This document shows positions 44,415 through 52,621 of a DNA stretch of 64,000 nucleotides, piece by piece; position 1 is the stretch's first letter; the number at the start of each line of letters is the position of its first letter. The DNA is from Lachnospiraceae bacterium (GTDB lineage: Bacteria; Bacillota; Clostridia; Lachnospirales; Lachnospiraceae), in contig JAKVNF010000004.1 in assembly GCA_022483465.1 (NCBI GenBank), forward strand, positions 557,713 through 621,712. The letters run 5' to 3'. Below the pieces are notes generated by a model that worked only from the letters and a program-made list of their open reading frames with translations, was not told the origin of the DNA and did not search any database. The translations under genes were made by a program, and so were the position numbers.

Positions 44415-45407
44415 ATGAAAAAGAAGAGTTCTTCCCCCACCATGAAGGATGTGGCAGCTGCCGCAGGGGTCTCCCTCGGCACCGTCTCCAAGGTCGTCAA
44501 CGGCGCCCCGGTGGGGGAGGAGTACGCAAAGCGCGTGCGCGATGCCATCAAAAAGCTGGACTACCATGTCAACATCTATGCGCAGGGACTCAAGGCAGAC
44601 CGGACCTACACGGTTGCCGTCCTGATTCCCAACACTGCCCATCCCTACTTCGGGGCGCTGACCTATTATCTGAACCTCGCCCTGCTCAAGCAGGGCTATC
44701 GGATGCTGCTGTGCTGTACCGGTTTCGATGTCAACCGGGAGCAGGAGTACATCAACATGGTCCAGCAGAACAAGGTGGATGGCATCATCGGTCTGACCTA
44801 CAACCCAAGTCTGGAGATCGGGGAGAACACCCCTTTTGTCTCCATCGACCGGATCATCGCCCCGAATATCCCCTGCGTCGCCAGTGACAATTTCGCAGGC
44901 GGGAATCTGGCGGCAGAGAAGCTTGCAGCCCTCGGCTGCAAAAACGTCTGCTTTCTGCGCATCGGCTCCGATCTGAACAACGAGCCGAACAAGCGCCGGG
45001 CAGGCTTTCAGAACGGCTGCGCCGCCGCAGGGCTCTCCTATTCCGAGAAAATCCTGCATGACGGGGATGATACCGCACAGTTCGGCGCTTTTCTGCAGGA
45101 GCACGTTCACAATGGGAAGCTCGACTTTGACGGGATCTTCTGCGTGACAGACGGTCTGCTCTACGACATTCGAAAGCTCCTCTGCGAAATGGGCATGCGC
45201 ATCCCGCAGGATGTGCAGATGATCGGTTTTGACGGGATCCGGGACTTCTTTGACAAGGATTACACCTGTTCCACAATTGTGCAGCCGGCGGAAGCCATCG
45301 CGCAGACCTGCGTCAGCACCCTGTTAAACCGCTCCGCAGAGAACAGTACGCCCTCTCTGATCTGCCTGCCGGTCTCCTATGCCCCCGGAGGGACCACCCG
45401 GGACTGA
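44415..45407 (+). CDS. LacI family transcriptional repressor of the fructoside operon
   Basis: A helix-turn-helix at residues 9-30 (TMKDVAAAAGVSLGTVSKVVNG) with hinge helix, then a periplasmic-binding-protein-like sugar domain (YTVAVLIPNTAHPYFGALTYYLNLALLKQGY, DGIIGLTYNP, ASDNFAGGNLAAEKLAALG, IGFDGIRDFFDKDYTCSTI). It is divergent from the ABC/GH32 operon, and three copies of one operator lie between the two. Expected to dissociate from DNA on binding the imported sugar. Confidence 0.92.
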   Translation: MKKKSSSPTMKDVAAAAGVSLGTVSKVVNGAPVGEEYAKRVRDAIKKLDYHVNIYAQGLKADRTYTVAVLIPNTAHPYFGALTYYLNLALLKQGYRMLLCCTGFDVNREQEYINMVQQNKVDGIIGLTYNPSLEIGENTPFVSIDRIIAPNIPCVASDNFAGGNLAAEKLAALGCKNVCFLRIGSDLNNEPNKRRAGFQNGCAAAGLSYSEKILHDGDDTAQFGAFLQEHVHNGKLDFDGIFCVTDGLLYDIRKLLCEMGMRIPQDVQMIGFDGIRDFFDKDYTCSTIVQPAEAIAQTCVSTLLNRSAENSTPSLICLPVSYAPGGTTRD

Positions 45408-45457
45408 TGCCGCCAGAGAAAGGAAAAGGCACAGCCCGCAGGCAGCGCAAAAAAGGA

Positions 45458-45775
45458 GTAAGCGTAACAACCACCGTACCCTGACTATGACGAGCCTCCT
45501 CTGTAGAATGAAGCCAGGAATCAACTAGCTCATGCTACAGAGGAGGCTTTTTATGAACACAAGCACAGCAGCCTCTTCTCGTATTCGGATGAGGGTGCTA
45601 CCGCCCGTATGATTGCAAATTCCATTGCAACAACCGCAGAGCTGAATGGCGCAGACCCAGAGTGCTGCTTCCTGTATCTGCTCATCGAAATGCCGAAGTA
45701 CCAGAAGCGGGGAGACAGTCCAGACGAGTATCTTCTAAAGATGATGTGCTGGTCCGAAGAATACAAGGCCTTTGA
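45458..45775 (+). mobile_element. IS66 deletion derivative: left end joined to the 3' end of tnpC
   Basis: Starts with the IS66 terminus GTAAGCGTAACAACCACCGT, then the leader hairpin (GCCTCCTCTGTAG ... CTACAGAGGAGGC TTTTT) and an ATG as in the complete copy. The sequence then jumps to the end of tnpC (SSLFSYSDEGATARMIANSIATTAELNGADPE ... MMCWSEEYKAFE). The tnpA, tnpB and most of tnpC are missing. It breaks off without a right terminus where EAL-domain sequence begins. Confidence 0.8.
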
Positions 45776-46442
45776 AGTCGAGTCCTGTATCCGCAGAGTT
45801 CTGAAGAACGATGGAATTCCGGTGTACTTCCAGCCGATCTGGGACGCGAAGACCGGCGCCATCGTCGCCGCGGAGGCACTGATGCGGGTCACGGACCAGG
45901 AGCTTGGCTACGTGCGCCCGGACATCCTCGTCGCCACCGCCGAGCGGTGCGGCCTCATCGGGGCGGTGGACCTGCAGGTGCTCGAAAAGGTCTGCCGGTT
46001 CATCCATGACTGCCGCCCCCAGGACCACGGGCTGAAGTACGTGGAGATCAACATCTCCGTCGGCGAGATGCTCGGCGCAAACCTCGCACGGGACTACACG
46101 GACATGCTGCACCGCTACGGGGTGCCGGTGGAGATGATCAACATCGAGTTTCTCGAGACCTTGCGCAATGATGACTCCTAGGTCTTCCAGCAGGCCAAGA
46201 AGAGCCTGCAGGACGCCGGCTTTGCCTTCTCCCTCGATGACTTCGGCACGGAGTTCTCAAACATGGGCCGGCTGTTCAACAACAATTTCACGAACATCAA
46301 GATCGACAAGAGCCTTCTCTGGGACGCGGACAAGGATCCGAACTCGAGGGAGCTCCTCGCCTCGCTGACCGAGATGATCGAAAAGATGCGCTTCGTCCCG
46401 CTGCAGGAGGGCGTGGAGACGAAGGAGCAGCTCACTCTCTAG
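45776..46442 (+). pseudogene. EAL-domain (c-di-GMP phosphodiesterase) gene, 5' part; truncated and with an internal stop
   Basis: Encodes most of an EAL domain: VYFQPIWDAKTGAIVAAEALMR (EAL motif), VEINISVGEML, NIEFLET, then SLDDFGTEFSN (catalytic Asp pair), IKIDKSLLWD and PLQEGVETKEQL. A TAG at 46179-46181 interrupts the frame just before the DDFG segment. The 5' end is replaced by IS66 sequence and the 3' end is cut at 46436 by an IS110-type insertion. The missing C-terminus is found at 52622-52738. Confidence 0.85.
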
Positions 46443-47036
46443 ATAAATTTGTACATAATCCACAATGAGCCTTAATCTATAGGGGTTTGAGAGTAAGACC
46501 TCTGTGAAAAATGTATGCTTTAACATTACAACAGTGCATGACTACGGGTGAAATCGGTGTCTCTGGAGGTCCGGACACCTATGATTTCTGTGTTCAGGGT
46601 ACAAAAAGAAAAGCATCCTCTTAATTGTCTGACAATAGTGACATTAGCTGTCAGTATAAGAAACGCGTTTCAATCTCCCTGCTTCACCATGGCTGCCAAC
46701 CTCTCATGTCTAGCGGAGTCTGCCTTCGGTCCCACCCGGAGGCATCCCAAATTCCTTCGTACAGCCGATCCCATAGTTCGGAGCGCCGCTTATGCTTTCG
46801 TTCGGGGTCATATGCCCCATGGAGTAAATCCTGCGGCTACGCTCATGCTCTGTTTGTTTGAGAGCACCCCTGTAATTCAGTAAATCTCGGAAATCCCGGG
46901 GGACGCATCCCTGGATCCACACTGAAGTACATGGTGCGGTTAATACGTTACAGTTGAGGGGGAGTCATCCTAACGGTGTTGCCTGGTAGATAACCGCCCT
47001 GTTGGTCCTTGAAACTGTCTGCTGTCCGGCTGCGCG
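46437..47036 (-). other. Non-coding stretch between the EAL fragment and the IS110 transposase; candidate bridge-RNA region
   Basis: About 600 nt with no convincing gene. A 70-codon minus-strand frame (46710-46922) has no start context and odd composition, and is rejected. At 46869-46886 it carries CCTGTAATTCAGTAAATC, the exact reverse complement of 52598-52615 at the other end of the IS110 element. The part nearer the transposase (46887-47036) lies between that repeat and the stop codon, a place where some IS110-family members encode their guide RNA; the part from 46437 to 46868 is unexplained. Confidence 0.45.
46869..46886. repeat. 18-bp subterminal inverted repeat, left copy (partner at 52598-52615)
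   Basis: CCTGTAATTCAGTAAATC here and GATTTACTGAATTACAGG at 52598-52615 are perfect reverse complements. They bracket the split IS110 transposase, as the subterminal repeats of the IS1111 branch do. Confidence 0.75.
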
Positions 47037-48045
47037 TTATGCAGGCATCATACCTGCCGCAGGATCGTGAATGACCTTAGACGGGTCAAAATCAACGCCT
47101 TTACGGAGGATTGCGTGGAAGATCCTCAAAGCCTTGCATGCCACTACTACGCGCGCCTGACGCCGTTTTAGAGGGTTCGTTGTCCGTGTGGTGTATTTGA
47201 CCTGTAAGGCCTTAAATGCACTGTTCCAGGCTATCAGAGACCCCGCAGCTTCATACATGACTCGTCTTAAGGCAGAACGCCCTCGCTTGCTGATGCGATG
47301 TTCACCGACCTTCTTGCAGGATTCGTTGTTAATCGCATTCAGTCCGGCAAGCTTCACCAGCTGCTTGGGATCGCTGAAGCGGTTGACATCGCCCACCTCT
47401 GCAATGAATCCCACAACTGTCTGCATTCCGACTCCGCGTATACTCAACAGCTTGTCGACGTTAGGAAGCCGGCGAACCTGCTCTTCAAGTTTCCTGTCAA
47501 GCTCCTCCAGCCGTTCACTGTTCCTGCGGAAATCCTCAAGAATGTACAGGAAGGCAACTTTTTCAGCGGCGCAATAGTCCAGCCACATGTTTGCTGCAGC
47601 GGCCTCCACAAGCTTTTCAGCCTTTTTCCTGCCGCCGGTGCCCCGCATCTTTTTCGATTTCCACAAGAGCAGAATTCCGTCAACGCCAAGTTCATATACG
47701 TCTCGAGGCAGCGATGCTATTTCCAGGACAGCCAGGCCGCCCTTGGAATCATACTTTGAATAGCAATTCAGGTATTCCGGGAAGTTTCTGCGCAGCCATG
47801 CCTGCATACGGTTCCGGGCCCTCGCCATGTTCTTCACAACGCTTTCCCTGACATTGAACAGGCTGCGGATCTCAGCGTAATCTCCCTGCGGATCATACGG
47901 TTCAAAGAAACGTCCTTCCCGCACCAGATCCGCAATGACTCGGGGATCCTTCTTGTCGTCCTTGCTTGGGGAGTTATCATCCAGCTCCTTCGATCTATGG
48001 ACATGGAGTGTGTTCACCGTAACAATCTTGAAGCCCTTTTTGGTC
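47037..48045 (-). pseudogene. IS110-family transposase, C-terminal part
   Basis: Contains the end of the DEDD domain (KRSKELDD-type motif, here HRSKELDDNSPSKDDKKDPRVIADL) and the Tnp20 domain with LLSIRGVGMQTVVGFIAEVGDVNRFSDPKQLVKLAGL and the serine-bearing HRISKRGRSALRRVMYEAA. Joined to 52514-52232 after removing IS66 and one target copy, the reading frame is continuous (QYLTK-KGFKIVTVNTLHVHRSKEL) and encodes 427 aa. Confidence 0.9.
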
Positions 48046-48082
48046 GTAAGCGTAACAACGGACGTACCATGACCCGGATCAA

Positions 48083-48135
48083 CCTCTTCTGTAGAATGAG
48101 GCTAGGAAACTACTAGCTGTGTTCTACAGAGGAGG
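48083..48135 (+). promoter_or_regulatory. Leader hairpin that covers the tnpA ribosome binding site, with a promoter inside
   Basis: CCTCTTCTGTAGAA (48083-48096) pairs with TTCTACAGAGGAGG (48122-48135; one G-U pair). The 3' arm contains the Shine-Dalgarno AGAGGAGG for ATG 48143. A promoter ATGACC-17 nt-TAGAAT has its -10 at 48092-48097, so its own transcript should begin near 48104, after the 5' arm. Only read-through RNA from outside the element would form the hairpin. Confidence 0.65.
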
Positions 48136-48142
48136 CTTTTTT

Positions 48143-48661
48143 ATGGACAAGAGACAGCAGATGGTTCGTGAGGAGAAGCTTCGCTATTGGAGGCCGATCA
48201 TCAATGCGTACGAGAACAGAGAAACGAAGCTGATGTCGATTGCACAATGGTGCAGGGAGCATGAGATCAACGTCTCGCTCTTCTACTACTGGAAAAACGT
48301 GATCAGGGAGACGGACGCCAGTAACAGGAAGGCATCCTCTGTTTCAGTGCCAGAGACAGAGAACTTCGTAGACATCACCGATATCGTAAACGGACATGTA
48401 CGCCCTGATGTCAATACAATAGGCTCGGAACCGGGTACTGCTGATGACTCGGGTTCCCGCAGCCGGTCGAACCACTCTGATCTTCCGCGGATCACCGGTA
48501 CACCGGAAGAAGGAAATGCCGGATCTGTTCCAGGCAGGCCGGGAGGGCCTGCCGTGTCTCCGGAAGTTATCCTGGAGACACGGTCCTGTCGGCTCTATCT
48601 CTACTCTTCTGTCCGGCGCGAGACCCTCTCCATGCTTAAGGAGGCTTTTCATGTTTGTTGA
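48143..48661 (+). CDS. tnpA: IS66 TnpA (helix-turn-helix protein)
   Basis: 172-aa accessory protein of IS66. The N-terminal helix-turn-helix (KLRYWRPIINAYENRETKLMSIAQWCREHEINVSLFYYWKNVI) resembles the TnpA of this family, which binds the element ends. The C-terminal half is low-complexity Gly/Ser/Pro and ends in a TnpA-like RLYLYSSVRRETLSMLKEA segment. Start at ATG 48143 with the ribosome site inside a hairpin. Overlaps tnpB by 11 nt. Confidence 0.8.
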   Translation: MDKRQQMVREEKLRYWRPIINAYENRETKLMSIAQWCREHEINVSLFYYWKNVIRETDASNRKASSVSVPETENFVDITDIVNGHVRPDVNTIGSEPGTADDSGSRSRSNHSDLPRITGTPEEGNAGSVPGRPGGPAVSPEVILETRSCRLYLYSSVRRETLSMLKEAFHVC

Positions 48662-49040
48662 CGGCATCGGCTTCAGGAAGATCATTCTCTGCACGAAGAG
48701 GGTGGATATGCGCCGCGGCGTTGATGGACTCTCCGCTTATGTCATGCTGAACTATCACCTGGATCCAACGGACCGTGGAGTTCTCTATCTTTTTCGTGGC
48801 AGATCTGCCAGAACGATCAAGGGGATCTGCTTCGAGGGAATCGGCACTGTGCTCTATACGCTTCGCCTTGCGCCGGGAAACTCATTCCAGTATCCCAGGA
48901 ATGCGGACGAAGCCAGATCTCTTTCTCCGGAGCAGTACCGTCAGCTCATGAGCGGAATCGCACTTGACGGTACCATCCGCGAAGTATACCCGCACATCGA
49001 CATGCCTGATCAGGTGGCCGCAGAATCCCAGAGATCCTGA
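48651..49040 (+). CDS. tnpB: IS66 TnpB (IS66 Orf2)
   Basis: 129-aa protein of unknown biochemical role required for IS66 transposition. IILCTKRVDMRRGVDGLSAYV and VLYLFRGRSARTIKGICFEGIGTVLYTLRL match the Orf2 family pattern (normally TDMRKGIDGL ... LFVFRGRRADRIKVLYWDGDG). Starts within the tnpA 3' end, suggesting coupled translation. No relation to the RNA-guided TnpB nuclease of IS605. Confidence 0.88.
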   Translation: MFVDGIGFRKIILCTKRVDMRRGVDGLSAYVMLNYHLDPTDRGVLYLFRGRSARTIKGICFEGIGTVLYTLRLAPGNSFQYPRNADEARSLSPEQYRQLMSGIALDGTIREVYPHIDMPDQVAAESQRS

Positions 49041-49095
49041 AAACACGCGGTTTTTGAACTTTCAGGCTACTTCAGTGGGGAGTATAAATATTCAG

Positions 49096-49179
49096 ATATC
49101 TATACCCTTATTTTCGGTTGACAAGAGGGTATAGATATGTTACTATACTCCTGAGAACTGATAAGCAGCTCTCAGGAGG
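49096..49179 (+). promoter_or_regulatory. Internal IS66 promoter with a 13-bp inverted repeat and a second SD-occluding hairpin
   Basis: TTGACA (49118-49123), 17 nt, TACTAT (49141-49146). ATATCTATACCCT (49096-49108) and AGGGTATAGATAT (49126-49138) form a perfect inverted repeat around the -35 box, a possible operator. CTCCTGAGA (49148-49156) pairs with TCTCAGGAG (49170-49178), hiding the AGGAGG that serves ATG 49186. The predicted start near 49153 falls inside the 5' arm, so the element's own transcript cannot form the full stem. Confidence 0.65.
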
Positions 49180-49185
49180 TCTGAC

Positions 49186-49563
49186 ATGGGTACCATTCAT
49201 CTGAGACAGGGGGATACGGTATACGTTTATTCTTCACACAGCTATTGGGACAAGGAGGCTAAACAGCACAAGACAGACCGGAAGCTGATCGGGAAGCTTG
49301 ATCCCGTTACAGGGGAGGTTGTGCCCACCAGGAAGTACGTTCGAAAGCAGGCATCGGCCTCCGACGCACCAGCAGAGCAGGCAAACTCTGTTCGGGCTGA
49401 AGGTTCGACGAAAACTTTGATTTCCAGAATAACAGAGCTGGAGGAGGCAAATGCATCTCTGCGGAATGAGAATACACAGCTGAGGAAGGCTCTCCGCGCC
49501 TATCAGGATGCCGTTCAGAAGGCCAGCGCAAGCCTTGCTTCCGTAGACAAAGAGGCCCGGTGA
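49186..49563 (+). CDS. Small accessory protein of the IS66 element, function unknown
   Basis: 125 aa. The N-terminal half is beta-rich (IHLRQGDTVYVYSSHSYWDKEAKQHKTDRKLIGKLDPVTGEVVPTRKY), similar in style to N-terminal modules of some DDE transposases. The last 50 residues form a predicted coiled coil (ISRITELEEANASLRNENTQLRKALRAYQDAVQ), so it may dimerise or bind TnpC. Its stop overlaps the tnpC start by one base. It has its own promoter region. It is not part of the classical tnpABC set; no function is assigned. Confidence 0.65.
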   Translation: MGTIHLRQGDTVYVYSSHSYWDKEAKQHKTDRKLIGKLDPVTGEVVPTRKYVRKQASASDAPAEQANSVRAEGSTKTLISRITELEEANASLRNENTQLRKALRAYQDAVQKASASLASVDKEAR

Positions 49564-51791
49564 TGGAAACCGAGATCCCTGTCCAGAGACTTCATAAGTA
49601 CAACCTCCTGTACCAGTGTGGCGCTTTCAGTCCGAGCGACATCTCGAACATCTTTAGTGAGGTTATCGTGGATGACATCGTCAAGACGAACCGCATTGCA
49701 GCGCTGATAAAGGCAGCTGAAAAAGCAGCTGAAGATTATAAAGCGCTGCAAAAGGAAAATGAGGAACTCAAACAGAAGGAGCAGAATAAGGACGAGAACA
49801 ACAAACTCGGACGTAGGAGAGCCTTTGGGGAAAAGGACGAGCAGCTCTCTGGGAAAGAACTCGAAACCGGGATTCCACAAGGCGGCAGCGAGGATGTGGA
49901 GACAGATCCGCTCACCGAAGAGTCTGACGCTGATGGAGAGCAGGCCAAAGACACGACAGGGACAGAAGAACCTGCAGAGCCAGCCAATGCAGACGAAAAT
50001 GGGAAAGACAGTGACGGAAAAACTCAGGATGAGAATCCGTCCGGGAAAGGCGGAGCTGGCGAAAAAGACAGGAAACCCAGACGGAGCAGCCGTCCCCCGA
50101 GAAAACCGATACCCGATGAATCAAAGGAAAAACAGAAGCGCAAGCCAGGCATCTGGGAGCGTGATACGCAGAATCTCCCGCACAGAATCAGCTATGATGT
50201 GGATGATCTGACTCCGGAAATGATCGAAAAAGCAAAGTCTTTATCTAAGCTGGGATTCGAAGCAAGAGAAAAACTCAGTATAGAGGAGGCTCATGTCGTC
50301 GTGCTGACGATCATGAAACCAATCATCGCATACTCAGAGGATGTCAGCAACGAAGAAAAATCCGATCCTGACAGTCATGAGGTGAATCGTACGCTATACC
50401 GGCCCTACAGCGAGGGATATATCATGCCGGGATCCCGGGCAACCCCGGAGATCGTCGCCTTCATGTACTACATGCTGACCAGTATGAGCATCCCGTACAA
50501 ACGCATCGCTGCTCTGATCTGTCACATGGGCTATCCCATGAAAACGCAGAAAACGGTTTACTGGTGCAATACCTGTGCCGCAAGATATCTGCTTCCCGTC
50601 TTCGATTATCTCGTCAGCTTCATCATAGCGGGCAAGTACATTCAGATGGATGAAACCACCTGGAGATCCATCTATGATGCTGAGAAGCCGGGAGAAAAGT
50701 CCTATATCTGGCTGCTGATTACAAGTGAGCTGCGGGAAGGTCCCAAGGCTGCTGCATATTTCTTCAATCCCTCCAGGGCTGAGTCATTTCTGGATGGTCT
50801 GTTTGCAGACTTTCTTCCGGATAATGACGCGGATCGTTCGGATACCGCAGGCCAGACAACTCCGCTGGAACAGGAAACGGAGCCCGATCCTACGGCAGTG
50901 ACAGGAAATGCATCTGTCGTATGCAAGAACGACAAGTATGCTGCATATCCGGAACTGGAGCGCAAGTCTGAAGGAAAGATCGTAGTCTCATTCTGCCTTG
51001 CGCATCTGAGAAGGCCGTTCTTTCTTGCCTGGTTTATTGTAAAGATGGCCTCAAAAGACCTCATGAAAACGGAGGAAGGCAGAAAACAGCTGGCACAGAC
51101 CTGGGAATGGAAAATCCTGCGCGAGATCAGCCTTGCCGAGAGCGAGGATACGAAGCTCAAGCGCCTGTCCGGAGAGGAGCGGGTTGCCGGAAGAATCAAA
51201 AACGTAAAGCCGCACCTGGATCTGGCCTGGCAGTACATCTGTGAGTATGAGGAGGCCTATCAGGCCTCGCTGCATGGTACTTCCTCTGATCAATCAAAAC
51301 GAGTAACGATGACCGCGACGATGCGCAGGGCGATGAACTACTTTGAGGACTGCAAGAAAGGCGGTCACATCGACAGCTTCCTCTACGATTCTAACGTACC
51401 TGCGGACAACACTTACTGTGAAAGAAACATCCGTAGGATTGCTTTGCAAAGAAACAGCAGTCTCTTTTCTTATTCAGATGAAGGTGCCACCGACCGCATG
51501 ATTGCGAACTCCATCGCAACAACAGCGGAATTGAATGATGCCGATCCGGAGTACTACTTCCGGTATCTCCTCATCGAGATACCCAAGCATCAGAGGCGGG
51601 GAGACAACCCAGATGAATATCTTCCAAAGATGATGTGCTGGTCCGAAGAATACAGGGCATACGAAGCGAAGCAGCGAGAAGCCACACAGGCCGGGAAAGG
51701 TATCAGTTTTCAATCTGAGACAGAACCCATCCTGGTAAATGGCCGGTGGATGCGAGATGGAAAGGTGGTCGGCCCATACCCGGCAGCATGA
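49563..51791 (+). CDS. tnpC: IS66 TnpC, DDE transposase with a long acidic linker
   Basis: 742 aa against the usual 500-550. An N-terminal leucine-zipper-like helix (AALIKAAEKAAEDYKALQKENEELKQKE), then about 100 residues of Glu/Asp/Gly-rich low complexity and a basic RRSSRPPRKP patch replacing part of the zinc-finger region, then the DDE core: IQMDETTWRSIYDAEKPGEKSYIWLL (first Asp), CKNDKYAAYPEL (second Asp) and DSNVPADNTYCERNIRRIALQRNSSLFSYSDEGA (Glu in the CERNIR motif). The C-terminal IS66 tail follows. All catalytic residues are present. Confidence 0.9.
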   Translation: METEIPVQRLHKYNLLYQCGAFSPSDISNIFSEVIVDDIVKTNRIAALIKAAEKAAEDYKALQKENEELKQKEQNKDENNKLGRRRAFGEKDEQLSGKELETGIPQGGSEDVETDPLTEESDADGEQAKDTTGTEEPAEPANADENGKDSDGKTQDENPSGKGGAGEKDRKPRRSSRPPRKPIPDESKEKQKRKPGIWERDTQNLPHRISYDVDDLTPEMIEKAKSLSKLGFEAREKLSIEEAHVVVLTIMKPIIAYSEDVSNEEKSDPDSHEVNRTLYRPYSEGYIMPGSRATPEIVAFMYYMLTSMSIPYKRIAALICHMGYPMKTQKTVYWCNTCAARYLLPVFDYLVSFIIAGKYIQMDETTWRSIYDAEKPGEKSYIWLLITSELREGPKAAAYFFNPSRAESFLDGLFADFLPDNDADRSDTAGQTTPLEQETEPDPTAVTGNASVVCKNDKYAAYPELERKSEGKIVVSFCLAHLRRPFFLAWFIVKMASKDLMKTEEGRKQLAQTWEWKILREISLAESEDTKLKRLSGEERVAGRIKNVKPHLDLAWQYICEYEEAYQASLHGTSSDQSKRVTMTATMRRAMNYFEDCKKGGHIDSFLYDSNVPADNTYCERNIRRIALQRNSSLFSYSDEGATDRMIANSIATTAELNDADPEYYFRYLLIEIPKHQRRGDNPDEYLPKMMCWSEEYRAYEAKQREATQAGKGISFQSETEPILVNGRWMRDGKVVGPYPAA

Positions 51792-52231
51792 TAACCTCCT
51801 GACAAACAGAATAACCCGAGTAGCCGACGTCTGCCGAACAGGCAGGCATCGGCCACTTGCAGTTGCATAAGTGAAACTGCAGAATTGAACGTCCGGCATG
51901 GTATTGTTCCCACCCGGGGAATCGCCATGCCGGACTTTCTTGTGTCTGGATCCATCGCTTCAGGGTGACAGGAGACTGGGACCCGGATGCCCAACCTATC
52001 CAGGTACACGGAGACGCCCATCACAACCGGCGTACCTGCAGGCCAGATCCGAACCTGCGCAGTTCATTCCCAGGGGATGCGTCGGCCGAAGGCAATACAC
52101 CTGCAAAGAGATTCACCTCCGCTGTCAACCGCGAATCTCTGAAGTATTTGCGGTTACAACTGGAACCCTCCCCCCCTTAATGGTAACGCCTCATGCAGGT
52201 TTTGTCAGCGTACGCTGGTTGTTATGCTTAC
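51792..52231 (+). other. Non-coding 3' tail of the IS66 element
   Basis: 440 nt between the tnpC stop and the right terminus without a gene. It contains a strong hairpin at 51891-51935 (GTCCGGCATGG / CCATGCCGGAC followed by TTTCTT), probably the tnpC terminator. A related tail occurs in the inverted remnant at 35786-36110. Confidence 0.6.
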
Positions 52232-52514
52232 TTTTGGTCAGATACTGTTTGAAGCATAGCCAGTACACACCCGTGGGCTCACAGCCGATAATAACCTCCG
52301 TAAGGCCGCTCCTGGCCTGTATCTCCTCAATCCACTTGATGAGGAGCAAAAAGCCTTTTTCGTTGTTGGGGAAGAAGAAAGCCTTTTTGGTGTACTCCTC
52401 GCCCCGCCAGTTCATGGCCCGTGCATAGTTTTTCTCGGAGCCAATGTCAACTCCGATGATCAGATGGTGTTCTGATACTTGATGCAGCTTCTTTGCTCGT
52501 GTAGAATTCTTCAT
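52232..52514 (-). pseudogene. IS110-family transposase, N-terminal part
   Basis: Starts at ATG 52514 (MKNSTRAKKLHQ), 6 nt after AAGGAGA. LIIGVDIGSEKNYARAMNWRG carries the first Asp of the DEDD catalytic set and EVIIGCEPTGVYWLCF the Glu. The frame is broken by IS66 after QYLTK; the rest lies at 48037-47037. Confidence 0.9.
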
Positions 52515-52597
52515 AGATGGTCTCCTTACCGTGTGTTGGATTGCGTCTCGATGGACGTCCTCCATGGTAACAGAGGCCATTTTAATTTCCTATTGGC

Positions 52598-52615
52598 GAT
52601 TTACTGAATTACAGG
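52598..52615. repeat. 18-bp subterminal inverted repeat, right copy
   Basis: GATTTACTGAATTACAGG, the exact reverse complement of 46869-46886. Four bases (AATG) separate it from the CT where EAL coding sequence resumes. Confidence 0.75.
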
Positions 52616-52621
52616 AATGCT

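Larger units (their letters stand above)
48046..52231 (+). mobile_element. Complete IS66-family insertion sequence, 4186 bp
   Basis: Imperfect terminal repeats (22 of 28 match, starting GTAAGC) and an 8-bp target duplication TTTTGGTC (48038-48045 and 52232-52239). It carries tnpA, tnpB, an additional small gene and a long tnpC in one direction. Size is larger than the usual 2.5-3 kb because of the extra gene, an acidic linker in TnpC and a 440-bp 3' tail. All genes are intact, so it could be active. Confidence 0.93.
46869..52621 (-). mobile_element. IS110-family (IS1111-like) element, interrupted by IS66
   Basis: Transposase gene read on the minus strand from 52514 to 47037 with a 4.2-kb IS66 in its middle. 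18-bp inverted repeats lie near both ends. The right junction with EAL sequence is at CT 52620-52621. The left border is either near 46869 (by the repeat) or at 46436/46437 (by the EAL reading frame). Without IS66 the length is about 1.55 or 1.99 kb accordingly. No target duplication beyond the CT core is seen, as expected for this family. Confidence 0.75.

Noticed and set aside
46710-46922. 70-codon minus-strand frame in the IS110-side non-coding region
   Set aside because: No ribosome binding site and no recognisable domain; the DNA is better explained as structured non-coding sequence.
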